DNA of 64,000 nt, from positions 1 to 64,000 of the forward strand of contig QLIY01000758.1 of the NCBI GenBank assembly GCA_003260075.1. Direction: 5' to 3'. Made by a program: the position numbers and the translations under genes. This DNA is from Phallusia mammillata. Taxonomy: Eukaryota > Chordata > Ascidiacea > Phlebobranchia > Ascidiidae. Position 1 is the first letter of the stretch, and each line of letters begins with the position of its first letter. The notes below the pieces were generated by a model that had not been told where the DNA came from, ran no database searches, and was given only the letters and a program-made list of their open reading frames with translations. Below, in pieces: positions 35,501-46,019 of the stretch.

Positions 35501-37604
35501 AAAGTCCAAAGTCTGATTGTTCTGTCCTTGCTGCCTGTTGCAATGATGCCCTCCAGTGGTGACCTTCAAAGACAATATTTTAGGTCAAACAAAATAAAAC
35601 ATTTAGAGACACGATCCTGCTATGACTATTTTTTTGCAAGAATACTTTTCATTATGATGGGCAGTGGTGTCTTCAGTAGAATTTCCATTTTCAGGAAAGA
35701 AAATGTCTTCATTGCAATGTGGGGACCATATTATTGAGTGAATTTCGTTATTATGTCCCCTGAGTTTGCGTAACACCTGTGAAATACAAATAATGTTAAA
35801 AATACAACAACTATATAATCAATCAAGTAAATAATTTGGTTTACACTTAGGAATATTCAAATCAATGTATTCAGTCAAATGGAATTGCGTAAAAAGGTTA
35901 CTTATGATAAAATTCTCAGATTCAACCATTAACTATGGATCTTTTGCTCCTGGTAAATTTTAGAAACGTATATTGGATGCATAAATATCATCACATGCCA
36001 CACAAGAAAGTTAAACACAAATAAGAAGGGCAAAATAAAGTTAATTTTATGACTCACACTTCCTCGGCTGGTTATATCAAACACAGATGCTGCACCGGAT
36101 TTGTAAGCCACTGCAACCAAGTTCCAATGGTTAGGAGAACATGTAACACATGCTAGTTGAGTCTGGCTGCTGCCTTCAGGAAGAAATTTACTTGTGGAAT
36201 CTTTCTCGATGTTCCAGACGACGAGAAAACCTTTCTCATCCCCAGAAACAATTAGATGTTTGTTTGCTGAAGACAAAAACAAGAAAAATAAAACATGTGA
36301 CAAAAAAGTTAATTGCAGTATGTGATGTCTAGCAGTTAACAAACCCACAATGTATTGACTGTAAAAAAATGAAACAAAATGCATATCAACAAAATTTTAG
36401 CTCTTCCGGCAGTTTTTTTTTTAATTTTTTTATTTATTTTAATATGCCATCGTTTCGATGTCCGGGGGGGGGGGGGGGTACAATTTATTTTAAAAAAAGT
36501 AACTGCCGGAAGAGCTAAAATTTTGTTGATACGTTATGCCTGGCAGCAACAGTGTATTCAAACAAAATGTATGTCTGACATTTTACGTGTTTAAACGATT
36601 GTATTATGAAACGGGCTACTCATAAATACGCAATCTACGCAATCTACTGATAAAACTAATGATGATATTGATGGTTAGGGCTATTAGGGTCTGGGTGAGG
36701 ATTTGTGTACAAATAACTTTATAGTTGAATCTCAGATAACTTTTGGGCCTAATTTTCATACAAGTGTTAACATGCGGTACCATACAGTGTTTAGTACCAC
36801 TCTCAAGGGGGGGGGGGTAGTTGAATCTCAGATACCTTTTGGGTCTAATTTTCTTACAAGTGTTAACATGCGGTACCATACAGTGTTTAGTACCACTCTC
36901 AACACACATGTGAATATTAAGCCTAAACTGGGCATCTAAAACTAAATTATAGTGTTATTTTTATTATAAACCCTCACCCAGACCCTAAAAGCCCTAACCA
37001 TCAACATTTTTAAAAGTTGCATATGTTTTATAAGTAGATTGCGTATCGATTGTATAGTTTGCGTAGATTGCGTATTTTAGAGGAGTCCTTAAAAAAACAG
37101 TTTCAAGAACAGAACTGAAGAGGAATAGAACAATGTTTGATGAAAATCATTTAGAACTTGCACATGCCTGGAGACCAATGTACAGCTACAGGTTTGTTCG
37201 ATCCGTGATATTTGTGTTCCTTCACCACAGTTTTGGTGTTAACATTCCAAAGTTTGATTGCACCGTCATCACCAGCAGAGGTGAGAAACACAAATCCATC
37301 ATCAGAAGGTGTTTGGGAAAATGAACAAGATGTTACTCGGTCTTCGTGACCACATAGAATACCTGCAAAGTGATTAAAATATATATTTCACAACTACAAA
37401 CATACAAAAAAGTAACATGTCAAAACTAAACAAAATTTGGTAATTCATCCATTATGTCTTACCATAATGTTTCGGTTCCAATTTGCGCAGATCAAACACA
37501 TAAACAAGGTTTCGTGAAGCGAATGCGAAAAATCCATCAGGATTTGAGTCACAGCCTCTGGTCTGATACCACACTGGAGACGAAGAAAGTACCAATTCCG
37601 CCAT
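20582..37604 (-). CDS. GEMIN5: Gem-associated protein 5 (26 exons)
   Basis: snRNA-binding subunit of the SMN complex. Its N-terminal WD40 propellers recognise the Sm-site/m7G cap of pre-snRNAs and its C-terminal TPR-like helices mediate dimerisation. Exons in transcript order: 37463-37604, 37168-37362, 36058-36266, 35646-35776, 35448-35563, 34663-34805, 33945-34137, 32239-32363, 31497-31547 (5' part missing), 31232-31420, 30698-30834, 30179-30285, 29438-29533, 29048-29172, 28478-28664, 28154-28282, 27629-27734, 27028-27316, 26603-26736, 26000-26088, 24026-24195, 23659-23794, 23012-23291, 22774-22892, 21787-21950, 20582-20872. Phases agree throughout except around the damaged exon 9. Total is about 1350 aa against 1508 in human. 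Landmarks: SGDEKG, ATGSKDRTIRLW, LGVGDGVIRVW, CGGEGTI, SASYDGT, SGADD, a KKKKK-type basic linker, RRRRVKNL, LAPLAGYDVWLHAAGAFA, HYREAVGLARARL. Exons 6, 7 and 8 occur twice and others partly twice, across G-runs or an N; these are allelic copies. Confidence 0.93.
22158..22275. repeat. CCGAGC-rich fold-back repeat
   Basis: Contains GATGAGCCGAGCCGAGTC, ACTCGGTACCGAG, TGCTCGGCCGAGCA and TGACCCGAGCAGCC. Related pieces occur at about 31800-31835 and 33060-33125. Probably a dispersed MITE-like family. Confidence 0.45.
23281..23650 (+). repeat. Allelic duplication at gemin5 exon 23
   Basis: About 23250-23452 recur at 23463-23650. The C-run is 23453-23462. The start of gemin5 exon 23 and its upstream intron appear twice. 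Confidence 0.8.
24339..24510 (-). mobile_element. tRNA-derived SINE
   Basis: Minus strand 24435-24507 folds tRNA-like: GCCTGTG/CGCAGGC acceptor pairs, A box TAGCTCGGTTGGTAGAGC, B box GGTTCGAATCC. It is followed by a tail with TAGCCTACGCCTTGCCATAT. The T stem is imperfect and related copies occur at 20.3 and 61.8 kb, so this is a SINE and not a working tRNA gene. Located in the gemin5 intron before exon 21. Confidence 0.65.
27355..27589 (+). mobile_element. hAT-like MITE in gemin5 intron
   Basis: Inverted ends CAGTGGTTCCCAA and TTGGGAACCACTG. Target duplication TATTAAAT / TATTAAGT (one mismatch) at 27347-27354 and 27590-27597. Non-coding, 235 bp, between gemin5 exons 17 and 18. Confidence 0.75.
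31497..31547 (-). pseudogene. GEMIN5: gemin5 exon 9, truncated by a G10 join
   Basis: Only the 3' part of this exon (reading WHPMKEGLLGFGTEDGK) is present. The expected preceding residues and the splice acceptor are replaced by the G-run at 31548-31557, which is followed by a second partial copy of exon 10 (31558-31660). This is assembly damage, not necessarily a broken gene. Confidence 0.8.
33340..33464 (-). repeat. GEMIN5: Second (allelic) copy of gemin5 exon 8
   Basis: 125-bp exon identical in frame and splice phase to 32239-32363. The duplicated block spans about 32100-32878 and 33190-33975, with the G-run at 32879-32889 between the two copies of the exon. Flanking introns diverge by scattered substitutions and small indels. 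Confidence 0.85.
34223..34377 (-). repeat. GEMIN5: Second (allelic) partial copy of gemin5 exon 7
   Basis: Begins immediately after the single N at 34222 and repeats 33945-34137 without its 3' end. Nearly identical, with a few substitutions (for example A-T-S for A-M-G before SQHL). Joined allelic contigs are the simplest reading. Confidence 0.85.
35097..35239 (-). repeat. GEMIN5: Second (allelic) copy of gemin5 exon 6
   Basis: Same length (143 bp), splice sites and frame as the copy at 34663-34805, with a few substitutions. The two copies sit on either side of the G-run at 34870-34879. Duplicated intron flanks extend over about 34490-34869 and 34880-35300. Confidence 0.85.
36390..37030. repeat. 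Repeat-rich spacer with hammerhead-related fragments
   Basis: GCTCTTCCGGCAG and its reverse complement CTGCCGGAAGAGC flank the G-run 36464-36478. 36720-36806 recurs at 36818-36905 around the G-run 36807-36817. Lies in gemin5 intron 2. No coding sequence recognised. Confidence 0.5.
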
Positions 37605-38283
37605 CACTAATGATCGTTACAAAACATTCTGCTTTTGAAATGATCGGTCGTAACCGAGTAAAAGAAATCTTTCGCAAAAACGTCGTTATCGCGTTTTTGT
37701 AAATTATATTTTGCCAGACTTCTTCAATGCACGCGTCCGCCTTGTTGGTGCTTTCCCTGTTTTATTACGGAAGGCAAGTTTGAGGTTTCAATAAAGTTGT
37801 AGAAATGCAATTATAAAAAGCAATTCTATTAGAATATTGACTTTATTATCTAATTTATGGATATCTATATCCATGATTTATGGGGGGGGGGGCTTGTTGG
37901 TGCTTTCCCTGTTTTATTACGGAAGGCAAGTTTGAGGATTCAATAAAGTTGTAGAAACTAGAAATGCAATTATAAAAAGCAATTCTATTTTTATATTGAC
38001 TTTATTATCTAATTTATGGATATCTATATCCATGATTTATCGAGCAATTAGAATGTTGACTTTGTTATTTAATTTATATAATTTTTAATGTTGACTCTGT
38101 TACTGTTGTATTTACAACTGCGTTTTTAATTACGAATGCTTTTTTGACTAAAAACTGCATGCATAATTTTAATAACTGACAATGAATGTCCTAAATGTTG
38201 TGAAAGTTTTAGAAAACATTTTCTTTCATTTGTAATCTCCAACCCAAAATCGCATGAGTCCTCAGAAGAATTGGTGCCAGATA

Positions 38284-38310
38284 TTCCTCTTTTCGTTCTG
38301 ATATCCCAAG
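38284..38310 (+). promoter_or_regulatory. RPS26: Possible eS26 TOP-like start and 5' UTR exon
   Basis: A pyrimidine-rich tract (TTCCTCTTTTCGTTC) is followed by a GTGAGG donor-like site about 200 bp upstream of the ATG. The ATG is preceded by TTTTCAG acceptor sequence 4 nt upstream. This fits the 5' terminal oligopyrimidine start and 5' UTR intron usual for ribosomal protein genes. The start site is inferred, not shown. Confidence 0.4.
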
Positions 38311-38497
38311 TGTGAGGGTACGTAAATATCAGCGCAAATCGTTCAACATTAAGCTGTAAATTGTGCTTAAAACTGTAGGCTAGGTTTATGAAAGACCTTT
38401 AGAGCAACTTATGCACGTTTGTTTGATAAATTAGTGCCGTTTGCGTCAGTAATATCGTTTCTGATTGTGACTCAACTTGCCACTGATTTTCAGGAAG

Positions 38498-40838
38498 ATG
38501 ACTTGCAAACGTCGCAATAACGGGCGGAATAAGAAAGGCCGGGGTCACGTAAAATATGTAAGATGCGAGTCATCTGGTGCCAGAGTTCCCAAGGACAAGG
38601 CCATCAAGAAATATATTATCAGGTTGGTTTAAAGTGTTCAAAATAAACTGTTATTTCTGCATGCTTAATTTAGTTTTTGTTACCATGTTTAAAGAAGCAT
38701 TGTTTAACGATAGAGGGAGTGAAAAAATGTGATACAGCAACTACGTTTGCTTAAGTTTAATTGCGTTTTGGTATAATTTTTAAAAGTGGGCAGAAAAATT
38801 GAGATTATGTTTACTTTTCATAAAAATTGCTGATTGATTGAAGGCAGTTCGAATTTTCAGTTGTGCTTCTTTATAGTGAGATGTAAGGACATTATTTTGT
38901 AGCTACTGAAACTGTGCAAACATTAGGTAACTTGTAGATGTTATTTCCTAGGTTTCTTGAATAAACAATGTTAAGCATGATTATGTTTTTTTACATGGAA
39001 GTATCTTGAAGTTTTAGTACATGGAAAAAATTAGGTTTCTGAAATCAGGGGGGGGGGAGAAACTGTGCAAACATTAGGTAACTTGTAGATGTTATTTCAA
39101 AATATTGACATAAAAGCTAGAGGTGTATTGTTCAGGCCTAGGTTTCTTGAATAAAACTATACTAAACATGATTTTATTTTTTACATGGGAGTATCTTGAA
39201 GTTTTAGTACATGGAAAAAATTAGGTTTCTGAAATCATTTTAGTGTTTTGCTTCAGTTGATAAAATGTGTAGCTGTTATAGGAACCAGATTTCCCAGTCT
39301 GCAGAACATGTTAGCCCATGACAAGATCTCGGGCATGCAGCACTAACATGTCCCCTTGCATGACCCTTAAGTCCTCATGAAAGACCAATTTTAGCAGACA
39401 TAAAGCAAGCGATAATGGGAAAGGCAGAACAATTAATTTCTTTAGTGTTGAAATTTTATCGTGCAACCCAAAAACATTGGCATACAAACATTTTTTTTCA
39501 TAAAAAAGAGAGTGCAGCTGCCATACTCTGCAGACTTGCAGATTTCCAGGTAACTAGTTAACTGGTAAAGAAGCACAGACAATCAGTACCAGTTCATTCA
39601 TATGCAAATGCATTACAGATAAACATTACCGATAATATAATGACTCTGGACTACAAACAGTTTAGTGGAAGATGTACTGTGTCAAATAAACAATCAATTC
39701 TTGGAAACTATTGGCAAGATTTAAAAAGACAAAAAAGATTGAACAAATGTTAGTGACTTAGTGCTAGGTTGCAAGTATGGGACAGAGAGTGTAATTATTG
39801 TTGAGAAGCTAAGATTTGTTGGTTTTTGAATTTGTCAATGCTATGTAAGATATGTATGATATATTTATTACTATTTCCATTAAAGGCTACAGAGGAATGT
39901 GAATGTTTAACACTGTAAACATGTGTGTTTTTGCAGAAACATTGTTGATGCTGCTGGTATGCGGGATTTGTCTGAGGCAAGCGTTTATGATTCCTATGCT
40001 TTGCCAAAAATGTACTACAAAGTGTATTACAGCGTCTCTGCTGCTATTCATTTAAGGTGGGATATGGTGTTTTCAAAATATATACTGCCTTGTACAAAAG
40101 CACTTTTATACTGAATATGTATAGTTGTCTCTTTTATCAACTGTAAAAACAGGTTGGAGATAGAATTGAATTAGTGTTAATTTCATTTATCCCAATTATT
40201 ACAATTCGGAACAGTTATGGTTCCCCTGGGGGGGGGGAGTGTTTATTTCATTTATCCCAATTATTACAATTCGGAACAGTTATGGTTCCCCTGACATTAA
40301 GTCTTGAGCATTCAATGTATATATACGTTATAGGTGCCACAAATATATCCTGCTTACCTGATACAGCCCACAAATTTATTTTGACTTACTGGGCTGTCCC
40401 TCATATTTATCAAAAAAATATTTAAAAAACAAACCTGTATTTTTGAAGCCCTTTTGTTTGGAACTTTTGAGTCTTGGAACATTTATCGTTAAATGATCAC
40501 ATTAGGAGTCGCTGCTCTAATGAAATTATGTTAATGCCAATGAAGCAACATTAAAAAAAGCAAATGCTTTTGACTTAAAATTATATATTTAGTCAAAAGC
40601 ATCACTTAGTTTGTCTAAAATTTGGCTTTGATTTTAAAAGATACATTGTGTACACTTTATTGCTGGAAGAGAGTTTTAAACAACCAAACAAAAAAACCTC
40701 AATAATAAACTTATTTTTTTTCACAGGTTGGTGAAAAACAGATCCCGTTTGGCCCGCAAGGACCGCACCCCACCTCCCAGGTTCCGTCCCGGGGCACAAC
40801 AACAACAGCAGCAACAAGCGCGCCCTCGTGTGTCGTAA
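38498..40838 (+). CDS. RPS26: 40S ribosomal protein eS26 (3 exons), cysteine-poor
   Basis: Small-subunit ribosomal protein of the mRNA exit channel. Exons 38498-38622, 39937-40056, 40727-40838; phases agree, 118 aa. Start [19 protein letters not shown], then [27 protein letters not shown], and the C-terminal hallmark [13 protein letters not shown] followed by a run of seven Gln and ARPRVS. Odd point: family zinc ligands are mostly missing. CTNCARC of the human protein reads CESSGAR here, and CVSCAIH reads SVSAAIH, so only the first of the four ligand cysteines remains. An AATAAA polyadenylation signal lies near 40858. Transcription is divergent from gemin5. It may be the sole functional gene or a divergent paralogue. 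Confidence 0.9.
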
Positions 40839-41344
40839 ATCATGCGTTTGCAAACCAATAAATAAAACTTGCTCTTGGCAAACATACAAGACTTAAGTCT
40901 TAAGAGGTGGTCGTAATTAGTGATGCACCGAAGTTTCGGTTGGCCGAACATGCAGTTTACAGTAAATATCGCCAATAAGAAACATCATGAACTAACTAAC
41001 CTCATAAACACCCTCTCAAAAATAGAATGCGCTGAATTGCGAACCTTATTGCGCGTCTCTATGTTAATCGTGGACAACGCGACGTATGTTGTCCAACCGT
41101 TGGGCTGAGAACCACACATGTCTTGTTTAAAATTTGTGCTCATGGGTATAAGGCGTCATTTAAATATAATTTAAGTTATTTAGTTGCGAGTTACGGATCG
41201 AGGTTAATTTACAGCAAAGAATGATTTACATTGAAACTGCTTCTGGCTGCCACAGCTCGATAAGTCGTACTTCAATCATTTGAATAGATAATGTCAGCAA
41301 AAATATTAATTATTTGAAATTAAGTGGGAAGCATTTGTTTGCAA

Positions 41345-43738
41345 ACGCGAATGACGTGAATAACTTTACGACAAATGTTTAGACCCGTAACGTTAAAATT
41401 GAGACACAAATGCGGCCGAGTGTCAAGTCCGGCCCGAATCAAGCTCGTTGAATTTAAATTGACTTACACTGTGGGGGGGGGGGCGCGAATGACGTGAATA
41501 ACTTTACGACAAATGTTTATAGACCCGTAACGTTAAAATTGAGACACAAATGCGGCCGAGTGTTAAAGTCCGGCCCGAATCAAGCTCGTTGAATTTAAAT
41601 TGACTTACACTGTGGATTGCTATAACAGAATCCGCTGGAAACCGGTTGTTCGAAACGCTACCGACTTGACTCGGGAACGTAACGAACTTGATGTTGTGGG
41701 GGGCGGCCGTTAATTTGTACACATGGCCCGTCGCGACTGTAGACTGAGGCAAGTGTGTTCCCACTGTCCTGACTCCAGAGTGTAGAGTCGAGTTCACTCC
41801 AGTGCGTAGAGTGTAGAGTCGTAGAGTGTTTTATTAAACGAAACGCAAAACCTTATATAGCGCAAAACAGGGGGGGGGGGAAAATACGCTATACGTTTAA
41901 AAGGCTTTGGGCAATGATAAAAGTTCATAATGTTAAATCTATTGCTTTCGAATGTCAACCACTAACTTACAATGTCATAAACTTTTAACACTGATGCAAT
42001 CTTTGCCAGAAAACCCATGTCGTTCATTTTCACTAACCAGGTGGGGGGGGGGTTAACCCAGTGTTACTTTGTATTGAAAAGTTTCTACTGCTGCTCATGT
42101 AAACCCATTTCGCATAAACATAAACAGTTGTGCAAACCTTAAATTAAGGGGTAAACACCGATGATGTAGCACGAAGGGTCGAGGAGCAAAACTAAAACGA
42201 GGGGGGGGGGCGTAGAGTGTTTTATTAAACGAAACGCAAAACCTTATATATATAGCACAAAACACGTGGTACAAAATTCAGCAGGAAACACTAAATCACA
42301 TTTGCAGGCGCACGGCTGGAAACACAAACTTCCTGACTCCGTAACAAAGGGAAATTGCGACGGCCTAATCCCCAACCCACAAACACGAAATTTAGGACTC
42401 ACAAAAATACGCTATACGTTTTAAAGGCTTTGGGCAATGATAAAAGTTCATAATGTTAAATCCATTGCTTTCGCATGTCAACCACTACAATGTCATAAAC
42501 TTTTAACACTGTTGCAATCTTTGCCAGAAAACCCATGTCGTTCATTTTCACTAACCAGGTTTGTTACGCAATTTGCAAATGTAGACTTTCTGTTAGCTTT
42601 GTACAGTAGCCTAATGTTTCATCGAAAGTATAAAAGTGTTCAAGAATACATTGCATTTTATCTATAGTACAGTTATCTACAACAGTATTATCGATGCGTT
42701 ACAAACCATACATTGGGATATTAACCCAGTGTTACTTTGTATTGAAAAGTTTCTACTGCTGCTCATGTAAACCCATTTCGCATAAACATAAACAGTTGTG
42801 CAAACCTTAAATTAAGGGGTAAACACCGATGATGTAGCACGAAGGGTCGAGGAGCAAAACTAAAACGAGATACGCATGACACTAGCTATATTTTATTTGG
42901 ACTCCTGTAATAACTCTTAGCAGCTACCCAGAAAATCATGAGGTATCACATATTGAATTACCTTGTTGAAAAGTGAAAAATATAACACAACGAAAGCACA
43001 CGGTCTTCAAATCAAAAGTTTGAACAAAATAATTTCAACTGTTTCCATTCAATTCTGGGGAGTTTGTTGTTGGTACAATATATTTTATTCGGGATCGAAT
43101 TACTTTTGAAATCTCGCACCCAAAATGGCACGTGGCAATTAATTTATAGCCTTGTTTCCTTTTCCTTCTCCACAAACTCTGATTTTTCGTTTTTATTCGC
43201 TTTCCCACAGTTTTATTCCAGTGTGCTTTTATTTTTATCGTTTTTTAATGTTTATTTATTTTGGGGGGGGGGATGACCCAGTGTTACTTTGTATTGAAAG
43301 GTTTCTGCCACTGCTCATGTAAACACGTTTCGCATAAACATAAACAGTTGTGCAAACCTTAAATTAAGGGGAAACACCGATGATGTAGCACGAAGGGTCG
43401 AGGAGCAAAACTAAAACGAGATACGCATGACACTGGCTATATTTTATTTGGACTCCTGTAATAACTTTTAGCAGCTACCCAGAAAATCATGAGGTATCAC
43501 ATATTGAATTACCTCGTTGAAAAGTAAAAAATATAACACAACGAAAGCACACGGTCTTCAAATCAAAAGTTTGAACAAAATAACTGTTTCCATTCAATTC
43601 TGGGGAGTTTGTTGTTGGTACAATATATTTTATTCGGGATCGAATTACTTTTGAAATCTCGCACCCAAAATGGCACGTGGCAATTAATTTATAGCCTTGT
43701 TTCCTTTTCCTTCTCCACAAACTCTGATTTTTCGTTTT
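41345..43738 (+). repeat. Mosaic of allelic duplications, no gene seen
   Basis: G-runs at 41473, 41870, 42043, 42201 and 43263 break up repeated blocks. 41345-41472 recurs at 41484-41620. Pieces of 41815-42200 recur at 42211-42880. 42721-43262 recurs at 43273-43738. Apart from the exon-like ORF at 41609-41797, no coding sequence was recognised. Confidence 0.7.
41609..41797 (-). other. Exon-like ORF, minus strand
   Basis: GC-richer than its surroundings. Open for about 62 codons (reading VYKLTAAPHNIKFVTFPSQ) up to a strong donor-like GTAAGT (complement of 41603-41608). No upstream or downstream partner exon was identified. Family unknown. Confidence 0.3.
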
Positions 43739-43739
43739 N

Positions 43740-43980
43740 TCGCAACGAACTGTCCTCGGGACACCCGGGTCTGCCTACGGGATCACAGGAAACGTTCCGA
43801 GGAACCGAGCTGGTGTTTCCGTTTAGGCGGGTTTCATTTGGCCAGCAGAACCCGCGGATTCAACTACCGTCTTATGCAACCGGACGTACCCCGCCAGGAT
43901 CATGCGGTCGGTTGCGATCCTACGGCAGAACACACCCACAATGCTTCAATCATCATTCAAATAACGGGACACTTGACTAG
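43740..43980 (+). other. Unidentified GC-rich coding-like fragment after an N
   Basis: Begins directly after the single N at 43739, is much more GC-rich than the flanks, and is open for 79 codons, ending HHSNNGTLD and a stop. It reads like the last exon of a gene whose upstream part is missing from the assembly. The frame before the N belongs to a different contig copy and should not be joined to it. Confidence 0.35.
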
Positions 43981-44596
43981 ATAACCAATGGGTTTTTTCG
44001 GTGTCCTTGCTGTTTAAACTGTTCATCAATGACAATTGGGTATGGTGACAATGCAAATAAAAATTTGACTGACGTGGCAAAGTTATCATTTTTTCGTCCG
44101 ACGTGTCTGACATCATCATTAAAAAAATGCTGCACATTACAAAATTATGCTGTGTGAAATATCATCCAACTACAACACACTGATGTCAACACCAAATTTG
44201 ACAAATTTTTCCAACTGCTTTTAATGTACACTTATATCATTTCTTATGTGTAGGTTGGATTTTATTTTAACCTTTCGGTTGATGAAATAAGTTTTTAAAG
44301 GCAATTTACGATTTGCGTTTGGTGACTGACTGCTCTTAATTTAAAAAAACCTTTTTCATGTAAGAATCTCGCACCCAAAACGACACGTGGCAAGGTCATC
44401 ATTTTTCCTCTGACGTGTCGGATATCGTCATTTTCTTCTGAACAACCACGAGAAAGTACGGGTAAGAATATCTTCTTATATTGTTCGAAACAAAACGATT
44501 AATTACAAATGTTATTAGGACATTGCGTGTATCAATGGTGTGGCAAATAAATTATCGCTTTTCTTTTTTGGTAAACTTGCATTACATTTTTAGAAA

Positions 44597-45995
44597 GATG
44601 ACTCGTAAACGTTGCAACAACGCACGAAACAATAAGGGCCGCGGCTCTGTCAAATCTGTGAGAAACTCTTCATCTGCTGTCAAGAACAACACTGACAAAA
44701 AATGCATCATCAGGTGGGCAATTTTTGTGTACTCTGACAAAAATTTGGGTTTTTATGACGAATTAAAAAAAACAAAACTGAACGCAGTTTAAAAAGGAAT
44801 TGTTTCGTCATATTGTCCGAAATATCAAATAAGGTTCTGGTTTATTTTAATGTCATTATTGCGTCATAGAAAGCAAGTTTAAGTAAAATGGACAATTTTG
44901 AGCAAACTTAGGCCCAAGTTAAGGCCTGTGTTGAGTGCATCTTATGATTATATAATATAGGCTAATGTTCAACATATTGGCAATAATGTGCTTATATTTT
45001 ATACCGAACTTGGACGAGTTTCGATTGAGTGTAGATGTAAGTTGCTATTTTAGAGGTTTATAAGATAAGTTGAATGTTGGTGAATACTGCTATGGACAAG
45101 TTCACCGGGAAGTGTCCAATCTTAGTTAATGATTGACATGTTCACCAGACAAAGCCACTTGACAAAGTTGGCTTGCAATGTTGAAAGGTTGGCTTGCAAT
45201 GTTGAAACAGGCTGTACAGCATTAAACAGTTGGGTATATATCAGGTTTCGGTAGTTCTTAAGCAAAGGTCGTACAAGATTTGATGAGGGGTTTAAGTATA
45301 CTTAATTAGGAGTAGAGTAATTTTTTTGTTTTATGTTTGAAACCTAAAAATATGACTGAATTTCTCCGATTTTGTGAATTGCAATATTTCCTCATATTTT
45401 CCACAGAAAAATTGGTGAAGACGTAGGTGCACCAGGAATTTTGAAATCACCGCCATCCATTTAAGGTGGGAAATGCAAAATGTTGAAAAGATAAAACAGC
45501 CTTCTAAATAATTGTTTTTAAATTTTATATCACTTCAGATTTTTGATTAATCAATTACAAAGTTTCCAATCAAACTTTGGAAACTTTTAATATTGCTTGA
45601 AAATCGGGATTTGTTCCTTTCAACTAACAGTAACATACACAGTTTATTTTACAGGCTGGTGAGGAAGAGACGCTGCTTGGTTCTAATGTATCGGTCTCAT
45701 CTTGAGATCCAAACACAGCAACATCAACAAACACACATCTGTGTGACCCCCCCCCCCTCACTTCAGATTTTTGATTAATCAATTACAAAGTTTCCAATCA
45801 AACTTGGTATTTAATATTGCTTGAAAATCGGGATTTGTTCCTTGTAGGTATCAGTAACATACACAGTTTATTTTACAGGCTGGTGAGAAAGAGATGCTGC
45901 TTGGTTATAATGTATCGGTTTCATCTTGAGACCCAAACGCAGCAGCATCAACAAACACATATGTGTGATGTAATAAAACAAATAAAATTTGCTCA
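44597..45995 (+). pseudogene. Decayed intron-containing eS26 copy
   Basis: Exon 1 (44597-44714) is readable from MTRKRCNNARNNKGRG to IIR and keeps the donor in the parental phase. It has lost the first cysteine and several residues. Exon 2 (about 45406-45464) keeps its acceptor and the end matching the parent (TCATTTAAG type) but has lost about 61 bp internally and now carries an in-frame stop. Exon 3 appears twice as alleles around the C-run at 45747-45757 (about 45654-45746 and 45879-45968). It keeps LVRKR and a Gln-rich tail, but the TPPPRFRP hallmark is gone. Retained introns show DNA-level duplication of the gene at 38.5 kb, not retroposition. Confidence 0.8.
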
Positions 45996-46019
45996 GGCAA
46001 AAACTTTGTTCTAATTCAA

